A stretch of 64,000 bases of DNA from Neoceratodus forsteri. Its lineage: Eukaryota > Chordata > Ceratodontiformes > Ceratodontidae. Location: assembly GCA_016271365.2 (NCBI GenBank), contig CM057459.1:816723001-816787000 (forward strand). Direction: 5' to 3'. The notes beneath the pieces were generated by a model that ran no database searches, was not told the DNA's origin, and worked only from the letters and a program-made list of their open reading frames with translations. Position 1 is the stretch's first letter, and each line of letters opens with the position of its first letter. The translations under genes were made by a program, and so were the position numbers. Shown here piece by piece: positions 44,461 through 56,779 of this stretch.

Positions 44461-45299
44461 TACTCAGAAAGCCCATCTTTAAAAAATTAACTACACCAAA
44501 CTTTATAGTATCACCCAAACAGATCACACCCCAATTTTAGTGGTGCTACAGCTGGCATTCAGGGGAAAATATCAATATCGAGGCTCAACACCTCTGCTCA
44601 ATGAAACATTGTTAATCCATTACAGAAACACACAACCTCAACTAAACCCCTAATATATCTGAAGATATAATATGGAATACTGTTTTAGATGTCAAATTAT
44701 CAGTTGATTTCTGCAAATAATAAATAGTACAAGGCTGCACAGCAGATGCTCCTAGATACAGTTAAAGATTTACACGTCCTCCACATGAACATGCCAAAAC
44801 ACTGGGGCCTTGACAAAAGCATGCCAGAAATTTCAAGAAATAGAGGATAGGAAGATTGAGTGATATCTGCGATTTGCCAAGCATACATACAATGAAATAA
44901 GAGGCTAAATGACCAAATATGTGGCATTTTGTTAGAAAAAAATGGCGGCTGATAGGGTGGTAAAGTGTACCACAAACTAGGGACTTAAAGCACCCAATTA
45001 AACATTGGGTCACCCCCAAGAAAATTGTTGACTGCTTTAGGCAATTTTGTGCAGTGCTGTATGCTGCACCCACATAGAAGTAGAACACTCTAACAGCCAT
45101 TCAGGAAGTTTTAGTTGACCTGTACTTAAATTCTTTATCGCCTGATACCAGCATAAAACTAGAAAGCCTAATTACTAAAGAGGTCACTCAGGTGATCCTG
45201 GTCACAATCAGGGGAAAGTTCCAGGTTCAACCAGCTTGAGTGCTAAGTTCTACAAGGTGTTCAGAGAGGAACTAATCCCTGTTCTCAAGCAAACTTTTA

Positions 45300-46400
45300 A
45301 CATTTGACTGGATGAGGAAAGGACTTCCCCTTCCTGCCAGGAATCCTTGTTTATGGTTGTCCCAATTGAGAAGAGTAAAAGTCACAAGTGCTTCCTTCAG
45401 GCCTACTTCATTGTTAAATCAGGACATGAAGCTTTTCACCAAAATCATAGCTAAGAGACATAAGACCTGTGTCAGCACCCTCATTCATCCAGGTCATATG
45501 GGGTTTATCCCCAATTACCATCTCCACAATAATATCAGGCATCTGCTAAATATATTGGCCAACCTTAAACACAGTAAATTACACCAGCTAGCAATGTTTT
45601 TAGACGTAGAATAAAAGTTCAGTCATTTAAATTGTTTCTTTTTAGAGACACTGAAGCAAACTTTGGGATTTGGGAAGGTTTCATGCCCTGGCTCAGAATG
45701 TTGTAATCATTGTCCCCTGGAAAAAGGTGATGGTCAATGTCACACTCTGCGGAGATTTTGCAGCTGAATGAGACCATGATTATGGAGCTTCTAATGGTTG
45801 AAATTAGGCCAGCAGAGAATTATAATGGTATTAAAGCTGGGGAGTATGAAACCTACATTACATTATATGCAGATGACACCCTCATTTGTCTGAGTGAACC
45901 TCAGAGATCATTACCTACCTTGTTATAGAACTCTGAAAAAGTTTGGAGACTTGTCTGATTTTAGAGTCAATGCAGACAAGATAGAAACGTTAATTGTTAG
46001 TGGTACCTTCCTAATTCAGTTTCAAGTAAATTTTGCCTTAGTGTGGGTCAGGGAAAAAGATACTAAAGAAATGCAAATTCTGGTGTGTTTTCTGTAAGTT
46101 ATCTTTATCATGTTAATTACCCACCTTTAAAACAAACATTTTATTCTGATTTGAATAAGTAGAATTTACTACCACTAATCATTTCAGATAGATTAAAGAC
46201 TGTGAAAATGAACATTTTATCTAGATTTTTATTTCTATATTCAGCCCTTCCACTGTCATTACCAAAGGGAGACTGGAAAGAACTGAAAGGTATGTTATCA
46301 AAATTGATTTGGGAGGGGGATAGAAGGAGGCCACGCATCTTCTGAGAAGCTTCATTGGAGCAGAACAATGGGGAAGATATGGGCTTAGTTGGGCTCCTTC
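45300..46400 (+). pseudogene. L1-like ORF2 reverse transcriptase
   Basis: The frame at 45312-45614 reads F-R-P-T-S-L-L-N-Q-D-M-K-L-F-T-K-I-I-A-K-R, then LIHPGHMGFIPNYHLHNNIR and a L-A-M-F-L-D-V-E stretch, matching the R-P-I-S-L-L-N and G-F-I-x-G-R blocks of L1/Tx1 enzymes with the usual Arg of the latter changed. A second segment (45737-45928) has ITLYADDTLICLSEP, the catalytic box with both Asp residues. A third (46180-46340) contains ALPLSLPKGDWKELKGMLSK and L-I-W-E-G, typical of the downstream thumb region. Frameshifts and stops separate the parts. Confidence 0.78.
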
Positions 46401-47600
46401 AACATAATGAAGTAGCCTAGCCAGTACATCTATCGGAAATCATTTGCAACTTAGAGGACAATGACTGGAACATACTAGGTAGACAAGCTCATCTCTATAT
46501 ATCACTGAAATAGTCACCATGGGTGGTGCAAAGTAACGATCTGACTAATATTTCAAATATATGGACTCTCCACGATATGAAGCACTGACTTAAAATTAAG
46601 CAGAGATAGACATCCCCCACACATATCTGTCAAAAATGTAAATGCCTATACTATGATTACCACAATCCTACTCAACCAATTGGATGCAGAATTCCAGAGA
46701 TGGCAAAAATGGTCTTCTTCCCTTTAACTTAATTTATTACAGACCAAGGCAACATTAAAAGTTTCCAGCAACTAGTGCAAGACTTTGGCCTACACTGCAC
46801 AGGTTTGGATCGATATCTGCAATGCTGAGATTATATTTTAAAGGGTCCAACAATAGCAGGTGTGAAAGCAGGCCTCCCTCATTGAGTAATCTTCCTCTAG
46901 AAGAGAGTCCACCAAACAGATCAAAGTGGATTTATCTTACAGGCATATGCCTTGCTGCAGAAGAAAAATGTGGTACAGGCCACAATGAAAACACAAGTGG
47001 CATGAGAAACAGAGGCAAAAGTCCAACTCCAGCAACAGGCATGGGGCACAATTTGGGGGGAATACCCACACCACAGCTTCACTTCCATGGCGAGCATTTT
47101 GGTGGATAATGGTAATAAGGCACTTTACAACACCAGTGATTTCCAAACACTACACCTCAGGGAAGGCAGATCAGTGCTTGAGAAATTGTGTGTGTGGGGG
47201 GGAGGGTGCAGGGCTTGCAGTTTCATATATGTGGGATTGTCTTGTCCTTAAATGATTTTTGGAACTAGTTAACCAAACTGTAAAAAACATACTTATGTTC
47301 CCTCTTACTCCATCCTTTAAGAACATAATCTTTGGTCTTAAACCTAAAGGGGCTCATTCAAGTCATAAGAAATATTAGTTCCTGATATTAATAGCAGCTG
47401 TGAGAAAGGCAGTAACCCAGCAATGACTGACCCCTTGCTACCCAACAGCCACACAATTTAATACCAATATACAAACTATGATATTAATGGAAGCCATCAC
47501 CACCCTTTTAAGTTTGCAGCAGAAGAAATGAAATGCTAGTTGCTTCCTTATTTCCACTAGAGGGAAGAACAGGAAGAAATACCAGTTTTAGATCAATTAT

Positions 47601-48699
47601 TTATCTAGGTGTAATGGTTCCACTGTATATCTGGCCTTAACTGGAGAAGTTATTACAATCCCATTGATTTGTTGTTTATTGTGTCAAGGTCAGTGTATAT
47701 GAAGTAAATCAGAGGGCACTATTTTGAATTTATTGTGTTTTATTTAGAGGTTGCAAACACTTCTCTTTTTACAGTAAAGGAGCCACTGCTGTACAGAGGT
47801 ACTTCAAAAAGAAATTTCTACAAGAACATAAACTTAATGTAGCACAGTATATGGCACCAGGGACAATGGACTACTGCATATGCAATAGTCACTCTCCCTC
47901 TAACATTGTGTGGTTACATGGTGGAATGTAACAGCAAACAGTTTCCAGGAATAACCTGAGAAATATTTACAATGTCATCATGAACCTCTTTTGTCTAGAA
48001 GTATTGTGGAATGTGTCCATGTCATTGTAGTGTGCTCTTTTTTATTCAATAAACTTAACAATTTTTTTAAGACACCTGCTAAATTTCTTTGGTTCATATT
48101 GGCCCAAGGGAATCTAGAGTCACTCCTCAATGAAGTTTCCCTTGTCACTGTGTTTAAGACTGACACCTTTCCTCACTGCCACAAACTCTGGGAGGAACTT
48201 TCATTGAAATAAGCATCTTCTAACTTTTAAAACACTTTGCTAAGGAATGCTGTTCACACTGTTTGTAAACACAGAGTTTTAACTCATGTGGCTCCATCCA
48301 GAGGCTGCCCAAAGAGCCTTAACTGAAAATGAGCCCCAGCTCCAAGCACCTCCCCATGGGTATCCCTCTTTCTGCCTTTTCCTGAATCAAATGGCTGATT
48401 CACTCTCCACCTTCACACTACAGACACCACTTTTTCAGGGCCAGTAACCCCCTTTCCAGGTGCTCTAGCTTTCTGAATCGCTTTAATTTTTGAGTGCACC
48501 ATTGTAACTATAAACGACCCAAATGTGGCGCAAACTCATTGTTTAGCTTATTAATTCTTCCAAGGGAAAAGTATCCTTTTCCCTACAGTTTCAGGTCTGA
48601 AGTGACTGTTTTCTATTACACTGACATCATTTAATTATGTTTTAATCAAAACAATTTAGACTGGCACTGTTCATTCTGCCATGGTTCTCAGTATAGTGT
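47601..48699. other. Gene-free stretch
   Basis: AT-rich DNA with no recognised frame or repeat up to the left target-site duplication of the 6.35-kb hAT element. Confidence 0.45.
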
Positions 48700-49589
48700 C
48701 TGCACACTAGAGATGGGAGAAGAGGCCCCAATTCACTCCACAAAGTGGAACGCGGAGTAAAAGCAAATTTGCAGAGTGCTCTGCACCGCGAAGCGGAGTA
48801 CTTCGCGTTATTAATGGGTAACGCAAAGTCCATTGAAAGCAATGACTTTGCTTTACTCCGCCTTCCCAAACCGCTAGTCTACTAATCCTTAAGGTGAAGT
48901 ACATTGAAAACAATGTGCTTCGCCTTACTTTGCCTTGTTTTTAAGCTCCAAAGGCTAATTTTGCAGTGATTCATGGGATTTCAGGTCACATAGGCTCTAG
49001 ATTGTTCTGCACAGCCTCAGTTTGGGGTAGTGTGTGTAGGAAGCTGTAGGAGACACTCTTCTCTGAGAGCTCTCTGTGATTTAAACCTTCTAAAAGCTGT
49101 TAAAAAAGCCTTTTTGAGTCATATTTTTTGCTGAAACTTTAGTTCAACGATTATAGGAAACCCACCTCTGCTCATATCATCGAGCGTTTATTGTTTGTGT
49201 GTGTATTTTGAATGTTAATGTACAACATTCAGTCTGTACTGAGAGACAGTGGAAGTGTGCTTTAGGGGAGGGGCGTCTCTGTGGTGTAAGTACTAACATA
49301 CTAACATACTATTTGCCAGCAGATTAGGCCTTATGGTCTATCGAGTCTGCTCAAACCTAGATCCTTAGTTGGGTGCTGAGACCCTCCCATCCCTTGTGCT
49401 CCAGAAACCCCTATCATCCATCCCCCCCCCCGGGACAGGCCATCATCTGATACATCCACTTTCTGTGTCTGTCCCATCCTCTCTTAAAGCCCTCCACTGT
49501 GGATCTCTGAACCAGCTCACCAGGCAGAGCATTCCAAGGGTCCACCACCCTCTCAGTGAAAACCTCCTCCTCTTTCCCCCTCACCCTTC

Positions 49590-52352
49590 CACCTTCCAAC
49601 TCAAACCATGCCCTCTGGTGATGCCTCCTACTTTAGTCTAAAGATCCCTCCATGTTTACCTCTGTTTATTCCTTGAGGTACTTGAAGACCTCAATCATGT
49701 CCCCCTGTCTCTCCTCTCTCCAATGAAAACAGGCAGAGCTCCTCAAGTCTGTCCTCGTAGTCAAATCCCATAGCCCTCGTATCATCTTTGTTGCCCTCCT
49801 CTGTACCTCTCCAGGAGCTGTATGTCCTCTTCAAGTGTGGTCTCCAGTACTGTACACAGTACTCAAGGTGTGGTCTAACCAGTCCATTGTACAGTGGCAG
49901 AATCACTTCCTTGCTCCTAGAGGTGATCCCCTTACGATGCATCCCAACATCCTGTTTGCCTTGCTAGCTGCTCTCCTGCACTGCTCAGAGTTATTCATAT
50001 ATGTATCCACTATGACCCCTAGGTCTTTTTCCCCTGTTGAGGCTTCCAGCGCCTCCCCTCCCAGGGTGTACCTGTGTTTAGGGTTTCCCCTACCAAGATG
50101 CAACACCTTGCACTTGGTGATATTGAAATTTAATTTCCATGTGTGAGCCCAGCTTTCCAGGGTGTCCAGGTCCCCTTGCAGGGCCAACCTCCCCTCTTCT
50201 CCCTCAACTACTGCTCCCATCTTGGAGTCATCCGCGAAGAGACTCATTTCACACCCTATACCATCCCTGATGTCGGATATGTATGCATTAAACAGGATTG
50301 GACCCAGGACCGAGGCCTGTGGTACCCCACTACCAACCTCTGTAGGGTTCGAGAGCTCCCCACAGACCACTACTCTGAGTGCGTCCAGCTATCCAGTTTT
50401 CAATCCATCTGACCATCAAAGGGCCTACTCCTAACCCCATCAGTTTCTCCACCAGACCATTGTGGGGGACAGAGTCAAACGCCTTGCTGAAGTCCAAGAA
50501 TAATACATCCACAGGCTTGCCCCTGTCCAGTTCTGATGTTACCCATTCATAGAACTCCACAAGGTTGGTTTGACATGATCTACCTGGCACAAACCAATGC
50601 TGCCGACTATCCAGACCTCCCACCTCCTCCAAGTAAACCCCCAATTGTTCCTTTAGTATACTCTCCATTAATTTTCCCACCACCGAGGTTAAACTGATGG
50701 GTCTATAGTTACCTGGTACTTCCCTCGACCTCCCTTTATGGATTGGTACCACATGTGCCTCTCGCCAATCCCTAGGTACTGTCCCTGTCTCAAATGACCT
50801 GCTGAAAAGCTCCGCCAGGGGTGCAGCCAGTATGTCCACCAATTCCCATAGTACTCTCGGATGAATGCCATCTGGCCCAGGAGATTTGTCTTTCTTTAGG
50901 GCCTTGAGGGAAAACCACACCCTTTTGGTGGGGATGGCATCATCCGTCCACTCCACCTTACTGGTCTTTTTATCCTTATCCAGATGTGACACCCCTGGGG
51001 TACCTATCCCTTCCTTTTGCTCCATTTCTGTTGCTCCCCTGATCCCACTCCCTGCCGCTTTCTATCCTTTGTGCCTTGCTTTGTATATATCCCATCCCTC
51101 CCTAGTGAACACAGAGGCAAAGTACTCATTAAATACCTCTGCCTGGTCCCTCGCCTCTTCACCCACCCTCCTTCTGATCTCAATCTGCTGAGATGGACCT
51201 TAGTTTTTCTCCGCCTCCCCAATGTACCGAAGAACCCTTTTCCTCCATGTATCCCCTGTGCCAGCTGTTGCTTTACTGGACTTTGTCCCCTCACCATACG
51301 GGTGACTTTTCTAGATGCAAGCTGGTACATTTCTTATCCCTATCCCTCTTGTTGTTTTTATATTTTTGTAAGCCGCCCTCTTTTTCTCTGACTGCTACCT
51401 GGACCTCACTGGACCACCAGCATGGTTTATGTGACTTTGCTCCTTCACGCTTCAACTTAGCGCAGATCCTGACTGTTCCATGAAGTCCCTGCTTTATGAC
51501 CTCCCATCTCCTTTCCACACTTGTCGTTGAGGTAATCCCCTTCAAGTGATCCTTGAGAATATTTCCCATGCCCATAAAGTCTGCCCCCCTGAAGTCCACT
51601 GCCAGTGTCCTAGATCTCACCCCCACTCCCCCAATGCTTATTTGAAACCAGACAGTATTGTGGTCACTCCCAGTCAGGGGGTCCTGTACAACCATGTCCC
51701 TTACCAGATCCCCATCTGCCAGAACCACATCCAGGACATGCCCCTCCCTTGTGGGCTCCATCACATGCTGTGTTAAGAACACATCCTGAAGCCATCCAGC
51801 AGCCTCTGCTCCTTGGCCACCTTAGAGGACATGGTTCCCCAGTTTGTACCTGGCATATTAAGGTCCCCATCAACACCACCTTCCCTTTTGGACCACACTG
51901 GGCAATGATGTTGTCCAGCAAACCATCCTCTAGAACATCACTCATCCTGGGGCCTATATGCTACTCCCAGCTTGACCTTATCTCCTGTTGGGGATCATAA
52001 GGTGACCCATAAGGCCTCCACATTTCCCTCTGCCTCTTCTACCATAGCAATTTCTATGTCATCTCTAATGAACATAGCCACTCCACCCCCTCTGCCCTCC
52101 TTTCTATCCTTCCTAAGCATAGTGTACCCCCGTACATTTAGGTCCCAGTCATGGTTTTTGTTGGCCCACGTTTCCGTGACTGCCGCCACATCCACCCCCG
52201 AACAGCATGGCCTGGAACTCTGGCAACTTGTTTCCCAAGCTCCTGGCATTTACTAACACTAACCCCCACCCCTTATCCCTGATCCTCCTTGTCGAACCCC
52301 ACCCAGATTCCTTATACTTCCATCCTCCCCCTGCTCCTCCTGAAACCTCCAC
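49590..52352 (-). pseudogene. CR1-C ORF2
   Basis: Endonuclease segments on the minus strand: LVNARSLGNKLPEFQAMLF (52149-52352), V-A-A-V-T-E-T-W and R-G-G-G-V-A-M-F-I (51995-52249), and P-T-R-E-G-H-V-L-D-V-V-L with GSDHNTVWF (51291-51782). The reverse transcriptase frame (50330-51025, 231 residues) runs from KSPGPDGIHPRVL through NYRPISLTSVVGKLMES, Q-H-W-F-V-P-G-R-S-C and LFLDFSKAFDSVPHNG. The next frame (49903-50370) has GVPQASVLGPILFNAYISDI and the intact box LFADDSKMG. The C-terminal W-R-P-H-L and E-D-R-L-E-E-L motifs follow. Frameshifts near 50360, 51030-51290 and 51790-51990 inactivate it. The Y-R-P-P and G-D-F-N blocks are disrupted. Confidence 0.86.
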
Positions 52353-52639
52353 CTCCAGTCTGTTTCCCTCCCCTTGGGCTTGAAGGCTACTCCCTCATCT
52401 GGAGGGAGGGCTTTGGTCAGCCCTCCTTATCCCTTCCCCCTTACAAGTTTAAACCCCACCTATCTTGTATGTAGTCAGCCATCCCCTGTTTAAGACTTCT
52501 TCCCTAATGAGGCAGGATGAAACCTGTCCTGGCAAATAGTCCCTTATCCTCCCAAACTCCATTCCAGTTCCCTAACACCCCAACCCATTCTCTTCACCCC
52601 ACTTCCTGAGCTAGTCATTAACCTCTGTGAGCTTCATTT

Positions 52640-53200
52640 TTATCTCCACTGAGGCCTTTGGTACTGGCAATATCTCTGAAAAGGAAATGTTGCATCCATT
52701 ATCCCGACAGACTCTGGCAAGTTCTTGGAACTTGCTTGATTTCCAAATGCTATTTCCTCTAGATCATTAGTTCCTAAATGCACCAGGAAATCCGGTTTCT
52801 CCACAATCCCTAACCATTTCATACACCATGAACTTTGCTCTGTGCACTGTCAGCCCAGAGATACTCACTACTCTCACCTGGCTATGGCATCCACCCCTGT
52901 CCCTCCCAATGGATACCCTTAATCATTGAGTCTCCCAGTAACAGAACCTTAACACCGCCATCATCCTTATGGTTACCTCCACTATGCCCTCTCAGCCCCC
53001 CTCCCCACTTTATTCATGATCGCATTTCATGGGAGTCTTCCTGCCTTATTAGAGACCCCTTGTCACCCTCCCTTTCTGCCTCCTTGCTATTTTGCCCACT
53101 TAACTCAAACCCCCTCTGAATAGGTGTCCCCTTTAACCCTCTCTTATCTGAACCATTTATCCTGGCCCTGATGGTTTCCCCTTCCCCCGCACCAAGACAG
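52640..53200 (-). pseudogene. CR1-C ORF1 esterase remnant
   Basis: On the minus strand a V-L-L-L-G-D-S-like block near 52915-52945 and FLVHLGTNDLEEIAFGN (52640-52822) are the first and third conserved blocks of the SGNH domain found in CR1 ORF1. A polar linker (53014-53200) precedes them. Frames are broken between the blocks. The zinc-binding N-terminus is not seen, so the copy is probably 5'-truncated within ORF1. Confidence 0.7.
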
Positions 53201-53799
53201 TGCTTTCTGTTTTGGTGATATTTTTCTTGTATAACTGTGTTAATGTACACACAGTAATATTTTCAATAATTCTTGCCATTTGTTTGCTGGTTGTTGTGGT
53301 GCAGCAGTGCATAATTTTAGTTTGTTTAAAATATGTGATTTTATTACAGAAGTTTTCAATTTGCTATGCATTACTTGTTTGTGTGAGTATGTGTGTGATG
53401 CGTGTCATCAAATCAGACATCTTTTATTGTGCCACATAATTTCAGCAATGTGAACCTGCTATCCACTGCAGGTGTGTAATTTTTTGTACTTCTTTGTGGT
53501 ATCTTTACTGGTACTCGTACTAGTGACTCTTACTGCAGCAGTGTGTACACTGCTCCCCCACACGGCTGCCCCAACTGGCAAATATATTCTTTTCCAGATT
53601 TGAATTTCTGATGGTGAGCACTGGTTAGGTGTTATGCCTTTGCATCTGCATCTCTTCAGTGCGCAGCACAATCTTAATCTGTCTGTACATTTGCATCTCT
53701 TTAGGGGCCAATTTCCATCTCTAACTTAAGTCACAGTTGTTTCTTTGACTTCTGTTCCGAGTACTGGACATGTGTGGTGCATAATTCAGCATGAACATT

Positions 53800-54290
53800 G
53801 TACTCATTAATATGCGTTTTTAAGTCAAGACCATCATCAGGAGTCACTCGTGATACAAATCACGTTCTTCACCATCACGGTCACAAATGCAGTCACAAAT
53901 TACGATTTACGATCACATCACGAATCACAACAGTAATTTTTTTCACTAGTTATCTGGATGTATTGTAAGCCTGTTTTGTAGTATCTTTCCATGCTTCACC
54001 ACCCCACCATTGTACTCATTAATGAGTGTTTTTAAGTCAGGGAGTTTTCTGCCACACCTCATCTCAGCCAGGGGAAGTATAGCCGTAGGCATTTGCATTT
54101 CTTTATCATCACGGTCACAAATGCAGTCACAAATCATGATTTACGATTATGTCACGAATCACAACATTAATATTTTTACTAATTACTTGGATGTATTGTA
54201 AGCCTGTTTTGTAGTATCTCTCCAGGCTTCACCACCCCACCATTGTACTCATTAATAAGTGTTTTTAAGTCAGGGAGTTGGACAGTGTCT
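53800..54290. repeat. Tandem repeat, period 212-232 bp
   Basis: GTACTCATTAATGAGTGTTT (or close variants) starts at 53800, 54012 and 54244. Between them recur ATCACGGTCACAAATGCAGT, CACAAATCATGATTTACGAT, CACGAATCACAAC and GGATGTATTGTAAGCC. That makes about two full units plus a partial. The array lies within the right half of the hAT element. Confidence 0.88.
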
Positions 54291-55069
54291 GCAGTATATA
54301 CACAGACTGGAAAGAAAACTGCACCCATGCAGTTTAGCACGGTATACTTCCACTGCTCAGAATACATATGGAAGACAACAAATAAAGGGCATAATTACAT
54401 ACAAGGGTCTGGGATGGTGGAGGAATATATTTTATAACACAATAAGGAAGGTGTGGGGGGGCACATGGTGTGAGGAAAAAAAAAATGAATGTGGGATCCC
54501 ATGGTGATCCAGCAGCAGTTCCAGCATAGACATAATTTGCAACTGATGTCCCTTTATCTAAGAAAAATAAAATGTACAGAAAGAATAAATTAAGTCAAAA
54601 AAGAGTACAGACAGAAAACACAAAACAATGTAGCTTTTAAAAAAGCTGTTGGGGCTAAATCAGTTTAAATCTCCTCTTCCTTCTGATCTCAAAGTATCAG
54701 CAGTACAAAACACGCTCCTCTCTCTCTCTCTGTCTGCACAGGAGAAAGTAAAACTGTCTGCTTGTATGACTCACTTTCTTCCTGCCTAGCTAAAGAGCAT
54801 GTGACTTACAGTACTGTAAGCCATGAGATGTGTGTGTGGGGGGCTGCCAAATCTGAAACACCAAGTGGATCACTTAGAATCATAATGAGGAACTCAAAGT
54901 CCATTAAAAACAATGACTTCGCCTTACTTCATTGCCATTCTGCCTTGAAGTGGTAATGACAAAATAGTGACACTGCATTGCCCACTCCTCATGTGTGTGG
55001 CATGCGTAGTGCCCACTTCGCTTTCACTTCGCTGGCGGAATTTAAATTCGCTGCATCTCTACTGCACAC

Positions 55070-55532
55070 CCATTTTTATGTAGATACAGAGCTTGGTTGT
55101 GTTTTCTGCATTTTATCTGCCCCACGGTGCCTTTGCACTTCAGGTGTTTGATTGGGAAATGCATGGCACCTTTTCTGCTCTTTGGGATCTTCAGATACAG
55201 TACGCGACTGAATCCTTAAGAAATACTGGCTAGTCCCTAAAACATATTCCTGGCACTTGCCACCTGCCAACATCTTTTTTTTTCTTTAAAAAGAATTGAA
55301 GCAGTCCCTCATCATCATACAAGCAAGACACCTAGGAAGAACGCTCAATACTCACAGAAGCCATAGCCTGCATTCTAACTGCAATACTAATTCAGGACCC
55401 CCACCTAGCTGCATATGGAGGGGAGATCCATTATGACTGAACAGATTGTGCTCATACTTCCTCTTGGCTCTGATTTAGTAGTACATTCTATGATTTCCCT
55501 ATGTTGCTACCACTCTGCATAAAACAGAATTA

Positions 55533-55600
<68 letters not shown>

Positions 55601-56779
55601 ACTTTTTCTATCAGAAGCATTCTTCCTTTTCTTATGGGAACACTACTACATACTGTATACTTATTTCAACTGCTCTGCATAATGCATTAAATGGCCAGCC
55701 CCATACACCACTGGACCACTTGGAATAATAAGATTAGTGACCATTACCTTATCAAATATCTAAAAGGAGGGAAATGTAGCATTACAGTTTCAACAAAAGC
55801 AAAAAATCACATATAGTATTTGAATGTCTAAGGACTTGCAGAGGCATATTATCCAAAACCTGTTCTGCATATACAATCAGGGATAGCCATGAAAGGGTAC
55901 AACACAAATTTTCTAAAATCTACATATTCATTCAGCGAGGACCTGGGCTGCACGTATTTGAGGAGGAAGATCCACCATGATTCTACAGAGATACATCCAC
56001 AGTTAAGGACAGAAAAAGACTACTCTTCTACCGTGTCTGCCCTAATAGTCCTATGTTGTTTTACTTTGTCCTTACCGAGCTCTCTCCACCCCTTACCTCT
56101 CTTTTGTCCCCAATAACCCCCATGAAGATGATCATACAGATGTGGTATCTTATGCTATGTACTGTCACTGTAAAGCCTGAGCTGTGAAAGAGTCATTCTT
56201 ATTCTGTAAAGAGTATCTCATTAAGTGAGGTGGTCCTGCAAGCAGGCAACTTTAAAGGTGATATACAGTAACAACAGTTTTTTTTATATTTTAGCTGTTC
56301 TCTTGTTTTCATTTTAGAGTCTATACAATAGTTTAATATTTTTTTTTTTTTTTGTTAAGCCATTTTTTGCCATTGTAACTACCCTTAAGCACACTCTTCT
56401 GTGCAGCTGCTAATGTCTCTTTTCATACTAATTGAGCATTCAGTGACTTTAGTAACACCATTCCAGGCCATTCAGACAAATAGTATCGAATGGTGTAAGT
56501 GATGTGATGGTATGGCTTAGAAATATGAAAAGAAAGTTCAGTAGCTACTAAGGAGACTAGAATTATATGCAAATCTGAGAGCACCTCAATGCTAGAATAA
56601 TTATTAATCAAAAATTGAGCAACACATATCAAAGCAGAGTGCTCTCTTATTTATCCACCCCCTCATCTGCCACCCTCGCTTACTGTGAGAGTGTGCTCCT
56701 GTCCCATTTTCCAGCAATGTTATCGCCTCCTTTAACTGTCACCTTCTATTACATGCCACCTTCTTTTATCCATCAAATG
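55070..56779. other. Gene-free stretch with TCTG/TCTA microsatellite
   Basis: No supportable gene. A compound tetranucleotide repeat lies at 55533-55601, and a poly-T run near 56339-56353. No element ends are recognised. Confidence 0.45.
55533..55601. repeat. Compound (TCTG)n(TCTA)n microsatellite
   Basis: About seven TCTG units pass directly into about ten TCTA units. Confidence 0.97.

Larger units (their letters stand above)
43880..47600 (+). mobile_element. L1/Tx1-like LINE, decayed, plus strand
   Basis: Endonuclease, reverse transcriptase and C-terminal segments appear in the right order over about 3.7 kb with many stops. The C-terminal region (about 47220-47450) reads W-D-C-L-V-L-K then LVNQTVKNILMFPLTPSFKN and F-L-I-L-I-A-A-V-R-K-A-V-T, typical of the end of L1-type ORF2 proteins. 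No ORF1 was recognised, and the 3' end is not defined. Confidence 0.7.
49291..53200 (-). mobile_element. Nearly full-length CR1 LINE (copy C) inside hAT element
   Basis: The 3' end at 49291 carries TACTAACATACTAACATACT, a short terminal tandem repeat typical of CR1. On the minus strand, the C-terminal domain, reverse transcriptase, linker, endonuclease and ORF1 esterase remnants follow in reverse order up to about 53200. It is a different subfamily from copies A, B and D. It splits the hAT element, so it inserted after that element. Confidence 0.88.
48700..55069. mobile_element. hAT transposon with 8-bp TSD (6.35 kb, contains CR1-C)
   Basis: CTGCACAC at 48700-48707 is repeated at 55062-55069. 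The element (48708-55061) begins TAGAGATGGGAGAAG and, on the opposite strand, TAGAGATGCAGCGAATTT. An 8-bp duplication and TAGAGATG ends indicate the hAT superfamily. CAAAGTCCATTGAAAGCAAT-type segments occur near both ends (48825-48860 and 54895-54925). The interior is mostly a later CR1 insertion (49291-53200). Without it the element is about 2.4 kb and shows no transposase, so it is non-autonomous. A tandem repeat lies at 53800-54290. Confidence 0.85.
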
